Positions 21,993-32,971 of a stretch of DNA of 64,000 nt are shown here, one piece after another. Position 1 is the first letter of the stretch. Each line of letters begins with the position of its first letter. Below the pieces are notes generated by a model that was given only the letters and a program-made list of their open reading frames with translations, had not been told where the DNA came from and searched no databases. The stretch lies in NCBI GenBank assembly GCA_930367215.1, contig OV884059.1, positions 49,942,957-50,006,956 of the forward strand. Direction: 5' to 3'. A program made the translations under genes and the position numbers. The stretch is from Pollenia angustigena. Taxonomy: Eukaryota; Arthropoda; Insecta; Diptera; Polleniidae.

Positions 21993-23829
21993 CAGTTACT
22001 ACAGAATCAGAAAACGGCTTCTCTAGAAAAATATCTTAAGGAACTTGATGCAACTCCACAATCTGACTACTCATTATGGCGTGCAGCTAGAAATCTAAAA
22101 AGGCCAGTTATATCTAAGCCACCATTAAGAAACTTGAATGGTAGTTGGGCAAGAAACGATATTGAAAAAGGAAATCTTTTTGTTAGTCATTTGAAAAACG
22201 TATTTACACCAAATATATCTCACAATATTGCGGTCGAGTTACCACCTGTTGATGCTAGAGCAGCTATTCCCCTCAGATTTGAGATAAGAGAAATCGAAAA
22301 GGCTATTTGTGACTTAAACACTTAGAAGGCACCTGGTATTGATAAAATCAGTAATAAAATGCTTTTGGAGCTACCTCGCATAGCAAAGAAAATTATTCTT
22401 TTTATTTTTAATGCTATTTTACGCCTTGAATACTATCCTGAAAAATGGAAGGTTTCCTTAGTTACCATGATACCAAAGCCAGGTAAAGATCATACAAAAG
22501 TTGAGTCTTATAGACCTATTAGCTTATTATCTAATATGTCAAAGCTGTTTGAGAAATTATTAGTTTCAAAATTAACACCAATTTTAAGTGTAAATAGATG
22601 TATTCCAAACCATCAGTTCGGATTTAGAAGAAAACACAGTACAATCGAGCAGACTCATCGAATAGTAAATGTCATAAGAAAAGCATTTGAAGAAAAGAAA
22701 TATTGCTCAGCACTCTTCATCGATGTTTCGCAAGCTTTTGACAAAGTCTGGCATGAAGGCTTATTACACAAATTGAAGCAAAATTTACCAGCAAACACAC
22801 ACAAGCTGCTAGAGAGCTACTTAGTCGGTCGTCAATTTATTATTAAAGAAGGAAATTTCTTAAGTTTACCTCAGCCCATTGCCGCTGGAGTCCCACAAGG
22901 CAGCATCCTGGGCCCCCTATTATACTTAATTTATACTTCGGACATGCCAACAAGCAACTACACACAAACTTCAACATTTGCAGACGATACAGCTTTTCTA
23001 AGCGTCCACGAAAATCGTTATGAAGCATCGCGTTACTTACAGCATCATATATTTCAACTAGAAATATGGTTAAGACAATGGAGGATAATGGTCAATGAGC
23101 AAAAATGCGTACATATAACATTCACTTTGCGCCGGGAATCTTGCCCCCCTATTACAATCAATAATCAAATAATTCCTCAACATTCGCATGTTAAATATCT
23201 CGGTATACATCTGGATCGGCGATTAACGTGGAAATGCCATATAGAGGCAAAATTAACTCAAATGAAACTAAAAGCCATTCAAATTCATTGGCTTATTGGA
23301 AGAAATTCTGTCCTTAGTCTCGATTGCAAGCTTCTACTTTACAACTCTATCTTAAAGCCTATCTGGTGCTACGGTATTCAACTATGGGGCACTGCCTCGG
23401 CCTCTAATATCGACAAAATTCAAAGGCGCCAAAATAAACTTCTTCGAATAATCACAGCCGCTCCCTGGTATGTTAAAAACTCAAACATTCATAAGGATCT
23501 CAATGTGCCATTAGTTAAAACTATGATTACAAAATATGCAATAAAATATTTAAAAAGGCTTGAACAACACCCAAATCCACTAGCTCGAAATATTTTAAAT
23601 CATGGCGGCCACACTCGCTTAAGAAGAAGAGACACTGCAGCACTTACCCAATTAGATGAGCGATAAACACCTATAATAGTGAACATAACCCGTGATGAAG
23701 AAAATTTTGTCTGGCACTGGCAGGAGATAAAATAACGTATTAGGTTAAGATTCAAATCTTAATTAATTATTGTTAGTTCATATTTAATATATGAAGATTC
23801 AATAAAAAATAATGACAAAAAAAAAAAAA
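21993..23829 (+). mobile_element. 5'-truncated Jockey LINE, post-duplication insertion
   Basis: The insertion is bounded by an 11-bp duplication ATGGTATACTC (21982-21992 and 23830-23840) and ends in poly(A) after TTCAATAAAAAATAATGAC. D2 near 40833 has the uninterrupted site CCATGGTATACTCAAGAGG. The insertion therefore happened in D1 after duplication, or is polymorphic. It keeps only the 3' part of ORF2. Confidence 0.95.
22000..23666 (+). pseudogene. Jockey ORF2 C-terminal part: reverse transcriptase (one stop)
   Basis: From the truncation point the frame reads ASLEKYLKELDATPQSDYSL onward, then a TAG at 22323-22325 where related copies have a Lys before APGIDK. From 22326 it is open: MIPKPGKDHTKVESYRPISL, ALFIDVSQAFDKVWHEGLL with the first catalytic Asp, GVPQGSILGPLLY, and TSTFADDTAFL with the catalytic Asp pair, then a thumb and C-terminal domain to LTQLDER at 23666. 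The polymerase domain itself looks intact, in contrast to the larger Jockey at 58428. Without the 5' half it cannot be autonomous. Confidence 0.9.
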
Positions 23830-24030
23830 ATGGTATACTCAAGAGGATTAGTTTTGAAGTCGTTTAAAAACAAAAGCATGTCGTTAAAAAACGAAGACAT
23901 GTCGTCTCACTACAAACACTTTTTAACAATGTAATGGTCCATGCTTGCATTACATCGTCCAGTCCATGGAGTAGTCCATTTTATCAAAATGGATCAGGTG
24001 GTCAAATTTTATTTGCAGGGTATATATTTA

Positions 24031-24207
24031 TTGAATCTTTATATATTAAATAAAAACTTACAATAATTAATCAAATTTTATTCTAATACTTTTTTTATGT
24101 CCTGCGAGTGCCAGACAAAAAATTTCGTCATAACGGCTTCTATTCACATATATAGGTGATTATCGCTCATCTTATTGGGTAAGTGCTGCAGTGTCTCTTC
24201 TTATTAA
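24031..24207 (-). mobile_element. Jockey 3'-end scrap, minus strand (D1)
   Basis: The reverse complement matches the last 180 bp of the Jockey at 23640-23815: GAGACACTGCAGCACTTACC, GATGAGCGATAA, TTTGTCTGGCACT and TTCAATAAA. It is an older, independent, heavily 5'-truncated copy, present in D2 at 41034-41210. At its inner side it stops exactly at a TTAA. Confidence 0.8.
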
Positions 24208-24245
24208 CCCGTTTTTCGCCGACCGGTGATTATAATCACCAGCAC
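24208..24245. mobile_element. Candidate piggyBac-like terminus at TTAA (D1)
   Basis: The Jockey scrap breaks at TTAA (24204-24207), and its related copy has CTTAAGCGAG there. The sequence that follows, CCCGTTTTTCGCCGACCGG, has the look of a piggyBac-like TIR, and the TTAA insertion site fits. No partner terminus or transposase was found downstream. Confidence 0.4.
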
Positions 24246-26311
24246 TGCCAGACGTCGTAACTAACTGCTTAAGAAAAAACTTTTTATTTTGCATGAGTTT
24301 TTAAGTTACTCTTAAAGGTCCCTATATCTATTTATACTATATATACTGGGTTGAGTTTTTTGAATGCGTAATTTTTTTGCAAATTTTTAAAAAAAAAGTA
24401 AAAGGTCATTAAAACAACTTGAAGATTTAAATGCTATGATAATACGATTTCCAACAATTTCGTACCTATGTATGATTGAATTTTATTAAGCTTTCTAATT
24501 GTCTTGAATTTTTTACAAAAAATATTCATTTATAATGAGTTACTAAGTATTTAATATTGTGGTGATTATAATGACCAGAGAAACCAGAAAAATGCTTTAA
24601 AAAACACATTTTTTGTGCATTAAATATGCAGTTAAAACTTGAAAATATGCTCTAAAAATTGTTAAAAATATGACCCAAAAATTTAAAAAAATTGCTAATT
24701 TTATAACAAAATATTCAACAATTTAATAATAGTTTCATTTAATTAAAACAATCCTTAAACTAAAATCGGTAAAGCCGAAACACTTTAGTATTTACAGACG
24801 AATTTTCGAGATTGTGCCCTATTTCGAAACGATGCACAGAGGGGCGAAACCCATCAAAGGTGGCGATTAATTCAAAAGATGAACCTTAACTTCCACAACC
24901 ATATTTGATACCATATTAAAGTAGATAAAATTCTACATCACTAACTACAAAAATAAAAGTTCTAAGTTGTATTCTTTATTTGCAGTGAGCGTTCAAAGTT
25001 CAATCATTTTTGTTATTTTTGAGCGCATTGATTAAAAGAGAAAATTTCATTAAAACTTCTATAAGTAAAACTTTTGTAATGGAACCATCAATTTTAGGTA
25101 TATAAGCATATTAAACACAATTTTTTGTTTAGATAAATATTTTAGAAATAATAAAAAAAAAACAAATCAAATTGCTCTAAAAATGTGGTATGCGGATGAG
25201 TGCAGGAAAAAATGCTTTTATGCTCTTAAAATATGAGATTTTAGCTAACAAGCCCCAAAATGCCTATTTGCGCATTTGTGCGATTTTTGAGCTAAGAAGG
25301 TTTTGTGAGAGAACTCCAGTTGCTAAAAATCAATGTGAAAAAAACCAACAAAAGAACAAGTTGTTTGCATTATCTTTTGTTTTTATTGTAGCTAATGAGG
25401 GATGTTTATTAAACGTGGGTGCCTGAGTAACTTTAAATCAAGCACACTCAAAAAAAATTGTTTCAGAACGAATAGAATTTTTCACATATAATCATGTTAT
25501 AATAAGATAACAAGTTTGAATTTTACTCACGAACGAGAAATTATTTCGTAAATAGTAAATATATATTTACTTCAAGCTTATTGCATAAATAATTAAGCTT
25601 AGTCTTTATATATTTTACTCATTTAAAATCAGATACATATATAGACTTGCGCACAAATAACTTACAAAGCTTCGTTTAAAAAAAAGAGTTACATAAGAAA
25701 ATTCTATTCTACACTGTTTGTGTGGTAAATGTGGTCACTCTTCCATCTCTATTTATATTTATTGTTCACCTCAGACTCTTCAGTATTTATAAATTCGATT
25801 GTACCATTGAAACTAGTTTGTGAAAAAAAACTATTTGGCAAAATCCTCGACTGTCTTCCACTAGGTTTTGCAGGCCCCTGAAAATTTTATTTTAAAAGAA
25901 ACGATGGACAATATTAAGCTCGAAAAAAAGAGTGGAGACTGAAAAAAGGCTCTTGTCGATTCGGTAGTATAAGTTGTAGAGAGATTAGTTAAAGTTAATC
26001 ACGAACTTATTCTAGTGATGATTGAAGGTAAAGTTTGCAACGCTATCACAGAAACAAAGTCCACACAAAAGTGCTATATATAAGACGCCACAAGTTCAAC
26101 AATAAATATATAAAAATATTTTTTTCAATTAAAATTTTACTTGATTTTAAGCTTAATTTTAATCATAAGTCTAATTGAATCAATCAACTCGGTTGTTTGA
26201 ATTGAACACTTTTTTGCTTTCTCCTAGTTGCTTTCCTCCCTCATCAACAGTTTGCGAAAAATGTTACAAGTGCACCCAACATCTTTATAAATTTATTGTC
26301 TTTGCCCTTAC
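24246..26311. other. AT-rich stretch, no supported gene (D1)
   Basis: Probably the interior of the element starting at 24208, but nothing in it resembles a known protein. A 78-codon frame at 25190-25426 is also open in D2 (42192-42428), but with 98-percent-identical copies that is expected by default and is not evidence of coding. Confidence 0.5.
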
Positions 26312-26319
26312 ATGTACAT

Positions 26320-28156
26320 TAGGGTGTCCCAAAATTTTTTTTGTCAGAGGCTCAAGCCTAATTTGAAAGCTTATAGGGTCCAGTATTTTTGAATTTTTTT
26401 TTAGATTTTTAGAAAGAGGTTTAGAGGTCGCGCAAATCAAGTCTTTGTTAAAAATCGGGATTTTCGGCCTTTTTTCAAACTTGACTCATAATTTTGTCAA
26501 TAGCCACGTTCATTTAATTTTTTGACCGAATATTTCTAAAGAAAATATCCCAAACTTTATTTCCATATGCAAAAACTTTAAGTTCCGGCAATATTTTTGT
26601 GCATTAAGATTCCACATATTTAGTATTTTTGTAATTTTTTAACAAATTCTGTTAAAAACGGTTTATTACTTTTCAAATTTATATGAAAGATATTAAAACT
26701 CGTGACGCGATTTTGAATACCGATAAGTTCTTAACAATTAAGAAAAACAAAAATGTAATTTTGTCCTACAGTTTCCGAGTTACACTATTTTTATAGTTTG
26801 TACCTTAAAAATGGTGATACTTTTTTCGTTATAATTATTGTATATTTCCATCAATTTTTATAGTTAGGTTTTAACTGTCATTAACTTCTGACATTTATTG
26901 ATCTAAATTGTTACACGCTGTCATTTTCACTTTCTATTTTATGTGTGCTCCAGGAGCTATCAATCTGGCTCGGAAAATTATCTATCAATCAACAGTTGAT
27001 GTCTTGCTTGAATTTAGTTCATTTATTTTAAGAATATATATCAAATATTGGTACCTCTACCAGTGCCCTCGATACGATCCTCTCAATGATCTGAGCCTTT
27101 TAAAGGAATTGAATAGTTATAAAATTATTAATAAAGCAGTTGCAAAAGCCTCGCTTAAAACTTTTCTAGGTCATCAGTGGTACTAAACTTCGAATTGATA
27201 AACGTATCGACACCAAAACTTTGCGTTTAATGACAAAAAAAAAATTGCAGATACTCCATGCAGCGATTATGAAGTAGCAAATGTAACTTTAACAGAAGAA
27301 AACTTTAGAAATAAAGAAATTCAACAATTAATTTTAAATGCCAGTTTAACTTTTTTTGAAGCTTGCAATATTTCAATCGATTTTTTAAAAATAGATCCAG
27401 AGAATTGGAAAGCGAACAAGTCATTTCAAGAATCAAAAAAAAAGTTCAACAATTACTAGTGGTAAATGATGTGGCAGAACAAGGTGTGTCTTTGGGTAAT
27501 ACTTATATTAATGTCACAACTTATGAAACTGATTACCAGAATTTTTTGCAAGGTATAGAACTACACCGCAAGAACCTCAAAAAATGATTTTTTACAGAGC
27601 AAAAGAAAAGTTTTTTTTTGTTGATTGGGCAAGATTGGTGAACTGGCAAACAGCTTATAATAACATATACTGGGTATAAAGATAAAAACGGGAATAACTC
27701 AGGAACGGTACGAATAAATTCTTTATTCATATTAATTATAATTAATTTGTCTTTTAAACTGCATCATTAGTTTTTTTCGTTTCTATTCAAACTTAAAAAG
27801 TTGTAAAGCGTTATAACAAAATTTTTGAAAAAATTACGAAAAATTGTAATTAAGGGTATCTAAATGAGTAAACTCATCACCAAAACTTATAGTTTTTTCA
27901 CACAGGAATAAAGTTTGGATACTTTTCTTTAAAACTGTTTCCTCAGGAGTGAAGAAACTCGTGGTATTAACCAAGTTATGAGTAAAGTTAAAAAAATGCA
28001 GAAAACTCCGTTTTTTTATGAAAACTTCATTTGCGCGACCTCTAAACCTCTTCCGAAAATTCTTAAAAAAAAAAGCTTTTAAATTTTAAAAAAAGCTTTT
28101 AAATTTTAATTGAGCACCTATGAAAATCAGAAAGAAAACATTTTTGGGACACCCTA
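26320..28156 (+). mobile_element. hAT1: 1837-bp transposon with 8-bp duplication (D1)
   Basis: TIR TAGGGTGTCCCAAAA occurs at both ends, inverted. The target ATGTACAT is duplicated exactly (26312-26319, 28157-28164). A perfect 23-bp subterminal inverted repeat, AGAGGTTTAGAGGTCGCGCA plus AAT, lies at 26415-26437 and 28029-28051. Remnants of a transposase C-terminus lie in between. It abuts hAT2 on the right, sharing the ATGTACAT copy. Confidence 0.88.
26908..27587 (+). pseudogene. hAT1 transposase C-terminal remnant (D1)
   Basis: Three frames join across shifts: RYDPLNDLSLLKELNSYKII, KAVAKASLKTFLGHQWY; then TKLRIDKRIDTKTLRLM to DPENWKANKSF; then VQQLLVVNDVAEQGVSLGNT and FLQGIELHRKNLKK-stop. 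The spacing N-D-L-x-L-L-K-x-L, H-x-W-Y and V-N-D-x-A-E-x-G-V matches, as I recall it, the C-terminal third of an arthropod transposase-like family usually labelled uncharacterised. Shifts lie near 27180 and in the A run near 27440. The N-terminal two thirds are gone. Confidence 0.55.
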
Positions 28157-28164
28157 ATGTACAT

Positions 28165-29507
28165 TAGGGTGGGTCGAAAAAAAAGTTGTGCCAGTCACCC
28201 CCTGGAATGAAAGATATGTCAATGAAGTTTCTAAAACAGAACAAAATTTTTTTGCCACGTCCCAAAATACAGCACTTTTGGTTTTTTATATGTAGCGTTG
28301 CCATTTAAAGTCCGATCTCATCATATCGTATATCGTTGTTCATGGCTTGACAGTGGCTTCATTTTTGCCTTGGATGACTTTTTATTCCGAGCTAAAACTC
28401 TGGGCGCCACTTATGCCATCTCGGATACTTCCCCAAAATGTACATTTTTTTAAACGTGCCAAGAAAGTCCTTGTAAAACTAAGTATGTCTAGCTTTTATT
28501 ATACTAACTTTTATGCCACGCATCAAAATTGAGCCCCTTTTTTCCTTTTCAAATACATATTACATTAAACCAGGTAGAAGCCAATACAAACCAAAAACAT
28601 TTTCATAATTCATGCTCTAGAAAAAAAGGTTTAGTTTGAAAAACTTAAAAAAATGGGTTTTGCCACGCCCTAAATTACAGCCCTTTTTGTTTTATAATAC
28701 AACATCGTCATTTACAGTCCAATCTCATCGTATAGTATATCATTGTTAACGGCTAGAATATGAATTTATTTTTAGTGCTTTTTTAGTCTAACTTCAAATT
28801 CTTGATGGTATTTATGATATCTAAGATCATTCCGTTTATTGTATAATTTTGAAAACGTCTCATGAAAATGTTTCTGAAGCTGAATACATTATTCATTTTT
28901 CCTATGTAAAACTATTTAACAAATATAACACATATTTGAGACTAACGATCTACTTGACGTTTGTCAACTTATTTAAAAGCCAAATTTTCAAATCTTACTT
29001 CACTTTGGGATTTTAATCTTAAGTTCAAGGTACGGTTGTTAATATTGACTAGTTTGCATATAAAGAATTCAAGCATTAAAAAATAAAACGCAATGTATTT
29101 CAAACCAAGTGAGCTTCCAAAAGAAAAATTACCAACGAATCGCGACGTTATTCAACATTTCTTATATTTAAAATCAATTGGTACCACAACTGTGAAAAAA
29201 AACGGAAGTCTGCCTCGGAATATTCAAACAGTTATAAAAGTCGTTTGTGATTTATGGAAAACCACAGGTATTCCAATTTTGAGTAAAACATCAATAAGAA
29301 AAATGTTAGCGCGTATTCTTGAGTTACATTATGAAATTCTTAAAAACCCCATTTTGTATTCTGATAATGAGTGGAATGTTTTATTTCGAGTTTCAAAGTG
29401 TAAGTGTAATGTTGAAACAATGGCCAAATGTAGTTGCCCCGAAATTATCAAAATTCCCAAAAATATATTGAGTTTTTTTATTCACCAGAGTAAAATAAGA
29501 CTCTTAA
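28165..29507 (+). mobile_element. hAT2, left part only, cut at the duplication junction (D1)
   Basis: Starts TAGGGTGGGTCGAAAA right after ATGTACAT and matches 45167-46510 of the complete hAT2, including its long TIR. It is truncated at the D1/D2 junction, with the Helitron-side A run following directly. Confidence 0.9.
29093..29507 (+). pseudogene. hAT2 transposase, first 138 codons, truncated (D1)
   Basis: Identical in frame to 46096-46510 (MYFKPSELPKEKLPTNRDVI, SKCKCNVETMAKCSCPEIIK), with His for Asp in SFFI-QSKIRLL. After IRLL it runs into D2 sequence, so it yields an unrelated tail. The gene was cut by the duplication. Confidence 0.8.
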
Positions 29508-29566
29508 AAAAAAGAAACGCATGTATTTCAGGCAAATTGGAAATTATATTTATTTATTACTTCATC

Positions 29567-29794
29567 TTAAGGCCGATAGACAATGTTTTTTGTTTTTTTA
29601 TTTGGTGTAAAAACGTATACATTTTTTGGCGTGCCAACTCGGGAACAAGCCACATACAACTGGCCGTGTAAGCCAGCAAGAGTCAATGATTGGCCTTGTG
29701 CTTTGCTGATGGTATTAGCAAAGGCAAGACGCAAAGGGAATTGGAGCCGCTTGAATTGGAATGGTAAATCGTCGGAAATCAGCGGAATTCGTGG
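29567..29794 (-). pseudogene. Helitron Pif1-like helicase, C-terminal fragment (D2)
   Basis: Same 76 residues as at 10660-10887 ([12 protein letters not shown] to KTKNIVYRP-stop), with Ile where D1 has Thr at the third position. It sits about 60 bp from the D1/D2 junction. Dead fragment. Confidence 0.8.
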
Positions 29795-30115
29795 ATTTCA
29801 AAAGTTTAAAAATGTTAATAACAGAGGTTTTTTTTTCAATATCTTCGAAACTGCATAACCGACCTAAGAGGTTGATATCTCGTTTTGAAAAACATGGCAA
29901 CGGCTTTCAAAAAAAAAAAAAATAATAAAAAAAGCAAAAAACAAAAAAAAAATATATGTTTGTACTATATGTCGTAGGTGGTGCAATATGAAAATTGGCT
30001 TTTGCCACGCCTCTCCGACCGCTGACCGAAAATCAAAAATCAGACTTCACAGTGTCACCCGCCTGAATATTTTGAAGATTCCCTGAAAATTTCATCAAAA
30101 TCGGCCTTCAGAGCG

Positions 30116-30572
30116 GTGAATGGGTACGCAAATAAGTAGAATTGTCGAATTTGGAGTGAGGAGAATCCACAAGCTTTTATCGAAACACCATTACATCCAC
30201 AGAAAATAACTGTTCGGTGCGCTTTATGGGCGTTATATGTGGCATTAATACTGCTAATAGCGGTTCCAACGGGACGGAGCGACATGTCACACAGCGGGCG
30301 CTACAATTAATTTACTCAAAGAAACTTTTGATGAAATAATAATTTCACGTAATGGCCCAATTAACTGACCACCAAGATCGTTTGATTTAACCACATTGGA
30401 TTGTTTTCTTTGGGGTTATGTTACACCACAAACAATTGAACCTGGAAATCAACATTCAAAGAGCTTTGACGAAATACGGCCGCAAATGCTGCGAAAAGTT
30501 GTTGAAAAATGGTGTTCTAGATTACGCCTTCTACGCGCCAGCTATGTCGGTCGCATCAGAAACCATATTTAA
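30116..30572 (+). pseudogene. Tc1/mariner-type transposase remnant (D2)
   Basis: Third copy of the remnant described at 503-959 and 11220-11667, with the same frame break and in-frame TGA. It keeps the 9 bp lost in D1. A stop arises in the NK-NCRIW segment, where CAG became TAG. Confidence 0.75.
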
Positions 30573-31391
30573 ACATTAATTTCATAAAATTTTGTTTCCA
30601 AAAAGGCCCGTCCTTTGATATTAAAATATATTTCCTTGTCTTATTATGATTTAAACTTGTGTCACTTTGCATCTTTTACATGGTGCAAAATGGTTTTATT
30701 ACAAAAGTTCTGCTGTAAGTTCATTTTGGGATCCATTGGCATCGATCTTCTGCTGAAGCAGACTTCTTGCTCACAGCTCGTGTAGGGCCCGGTTTAAGTA
30801 GTCCAAGAGTCCTCAACGCGTTGTCGGACTATGTTAAGGGACATGAAACCTGTTTAGGAGAAAGGAAAATTTCGTTGAAATTTCAAAACAATAGGTTTTT
30901 ACACAATTAGCTTTCCTTGGACTGCAGGTCACGAAGGAAATGGCAATGAGGCTTCTTTCGCATCGCGATTGCAGAACTAGTTTTTTTTTTTATAAAAAAG
31001 ATAATCGTTAATGGTTTTCAAAGTAGGCTGATTTTATTTAGGTAACTGTAACTTAAGGCCGTTACACACTATCCCACAAAGTATTTTATGAAAATGCAAC
31101 CCTGTCAAAATTTAACTTTTTTACACGAAACGTTTAAGCTTACCTGGCGTTTACATTTGCTAGTACTGGCAAGACAGTAGCAATACATGCAAACCTTTCC
31201 ACTAATACATGCAAACTTTTCCAACTGTCTAGCGACGTACTGTCAAATGTAAACGCTGTGTTATGTTAAAACTTACCTTCGAAGTTAACAAGCTTATCTC
31301 GTTTTCTATTGACACCCAAAAATTATTTTGTTATCTTCTATATATATAAAAATAAGTTGCATTGTGTTAGTATTTGATGTTCTCTGAAATG

Positions 31392-32097
31392 CGTGAACCG
31401 ATTTTGTTTCTGTAAAAGGTGGAAGGTGACGTCAATACCAAGGTTTTAATGTGCCAACGGTCTTCAAATGTGTATTGGTTCTTGAGTTATATAAGTTATA
31501 GTGAACACTGCATTCATTCCGAAACATGTACATATTTATATTTATATTTGTTAGGTCTGAGAATAGGTCGTAGCGTATATTTTATATCACTAGAGGGCAC
31601 AAAATATTGCAATAGGGGTAAAAGCTCCCACTCCCCAATCTCAACCGGTTTTCTTAAAATTTGGCATGCAGACAATGTAACATCTTCCTTTATCTTCGTA
31701 ACTAATCAACCGATTTTTTTGAAATTTCGCAGGCAAATAGTGTAACAATTGGAAAGAACTATAGCCTATAGTTTTTATTATTAAGGGTGTGAAATAGAGC
31801 AAGAGGGGTAAACGCTCCCCCTCCCTCTATCTTCTTAACTAATCAACCGGTTTTCTTAAAATTTGGCATGCATACACTGTAACATCGGAAAGAGCACAGG
31901 GCATTAAATAGGGCAAGAGGGGAACAAGCTCCGCCTCCCTATATCTTCTTAACTAATCAATTAATTTTCTTGAAATTGGACAGGCAAATAGTGTAACATC
32001 TGGAAAGAACTATAGCCTATAATTTTTTCTTAAAATTTGGCTAACAGACACAGTTAGATAAGTTATGTGGCAAAACAACGTTTGCCGGGCCAGCTAG
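31392..32097 (+). mobile_element. Helitron-like terminal region (D2)
   Basis: Counterpart of 12486-13210 with the same GCCGGGCCAGCTAG-T end. Between about 31535 and 31680 it differs from D1 by a loss of about 90 bp and a separate gain of about 75 bp of repeat-like sequence, as expected from exchange between internal repeats. The spacer 32098-32376 has no gene. Confidence 0.55.
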
Positions 32098-32971
32098 TTC
32101 GTTATATTTTTCCAGTATAAATCACATTCTGGCCTTAGCAACCAGTGAAATGCGCATAGGAATAGTTTATCTCTTCAACAATAAATTTCAGTGTTTTAAT
32201 CAACAATACAAATTGGGAATTAAGGACGACAAACAAAATATTGTAAATGGTGGTTAATAATTGTAGAATATTTTTAAATATGTATTTTATTTGCATTAGT
32301 ATGAGCAAATGAATTTTCATTGTTGGAATTCGTACAGTTATGCTGAGCACAAAACGAAAAATATTGAATATAATTTTATTAGGTTGTAGGTAGGTAGGTA
32401 GGTAGAAAGGCCGGTGTGAAGTCTCCTTCACACCTTCACCCAGAGACCAATATGGTCCATTGTGACGCTTTAATTAGAGATAGCTAAGAAGGTATAAAGT
32501 AGGTGAAATAAGCAGCGAAAGCATAAGACAGATCCGAAAGATAGGCAGAAAAGAAAGGAAAGAAAAGAAGGTAAAGGACCAACCCCGAGAGAAATCGCAC
32601 TAAAACCAACTCCGCCCTACGTGCGGTTAGCAGCCAGGCCATCCCCATTACGAATCCTATCAGATTCTCGAGTCCGCAACCCGAGACATCCTCTTATTCG
32701 CCCAGGAATCTACTGCCCAGCCACCTCAACCTGCTACCCTGCAACCTGGGACAGTGAAACAGTAAGTGCTCAACTGACTCCATTTCCATATCCGACAAGT
32801 CGGATGCCATCCTCACCGCCATCCTACCTATCATACAGTGGCCCATGATAGCATGGTCCTAACGCAGACCCTGCTCCTGCCCAACAGCGACACCGAATCG
32901 GACCTCCTAAGCACCGGCCACAGTGTCCGTGATACCCGACAGTCCGTTCGGCTCCCCCAGGCCCGATTGGT

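Larger units (their letters stand above)
21796..24020. mobile_element. TA-flanked MITE, split by a Jockey insertion (D1)
   Basis: CCCTGCAAATAATAGGATCA at the left pairs with CCCTGCAAATAAAATTTGAC inverted from the right; TA borders both ends. The D2 copy is a simple 377-bp element (40647-41023). In D1 it is interrupted at 21993 by a Jockey LINE. TA borders suggest Tc1/mariner-type MITE, but two bases are weak evidence. Confidence 0.6.
10600..29506. repeat. Tandem duplication, copy D1 (18.9 kb)
   Basis: The unit starts in an A run at 10600 and repeats from 29507, offset 18907. The two copies match through every internal element, with scattered substitutions and small indels; identity looks to be around 98-99 percent by eye, not computed. 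D1 differs most by a 1837-bp Jockey insertion at 21993-23829. D1 ends inside the hAT2 transposase frame (matching through CTCTTAA at 29501-29507), where D2 begins with the same A run as 10600. Confidence 0.93.

Noticed and set aside
25190..25426. A 78-codon frame conserved in both D1 and D2 (42192-42428)
   Set aside because: The copies are nearly identical everywhere, so shared openness is not evidence; no motif or codon pattern supports coding.
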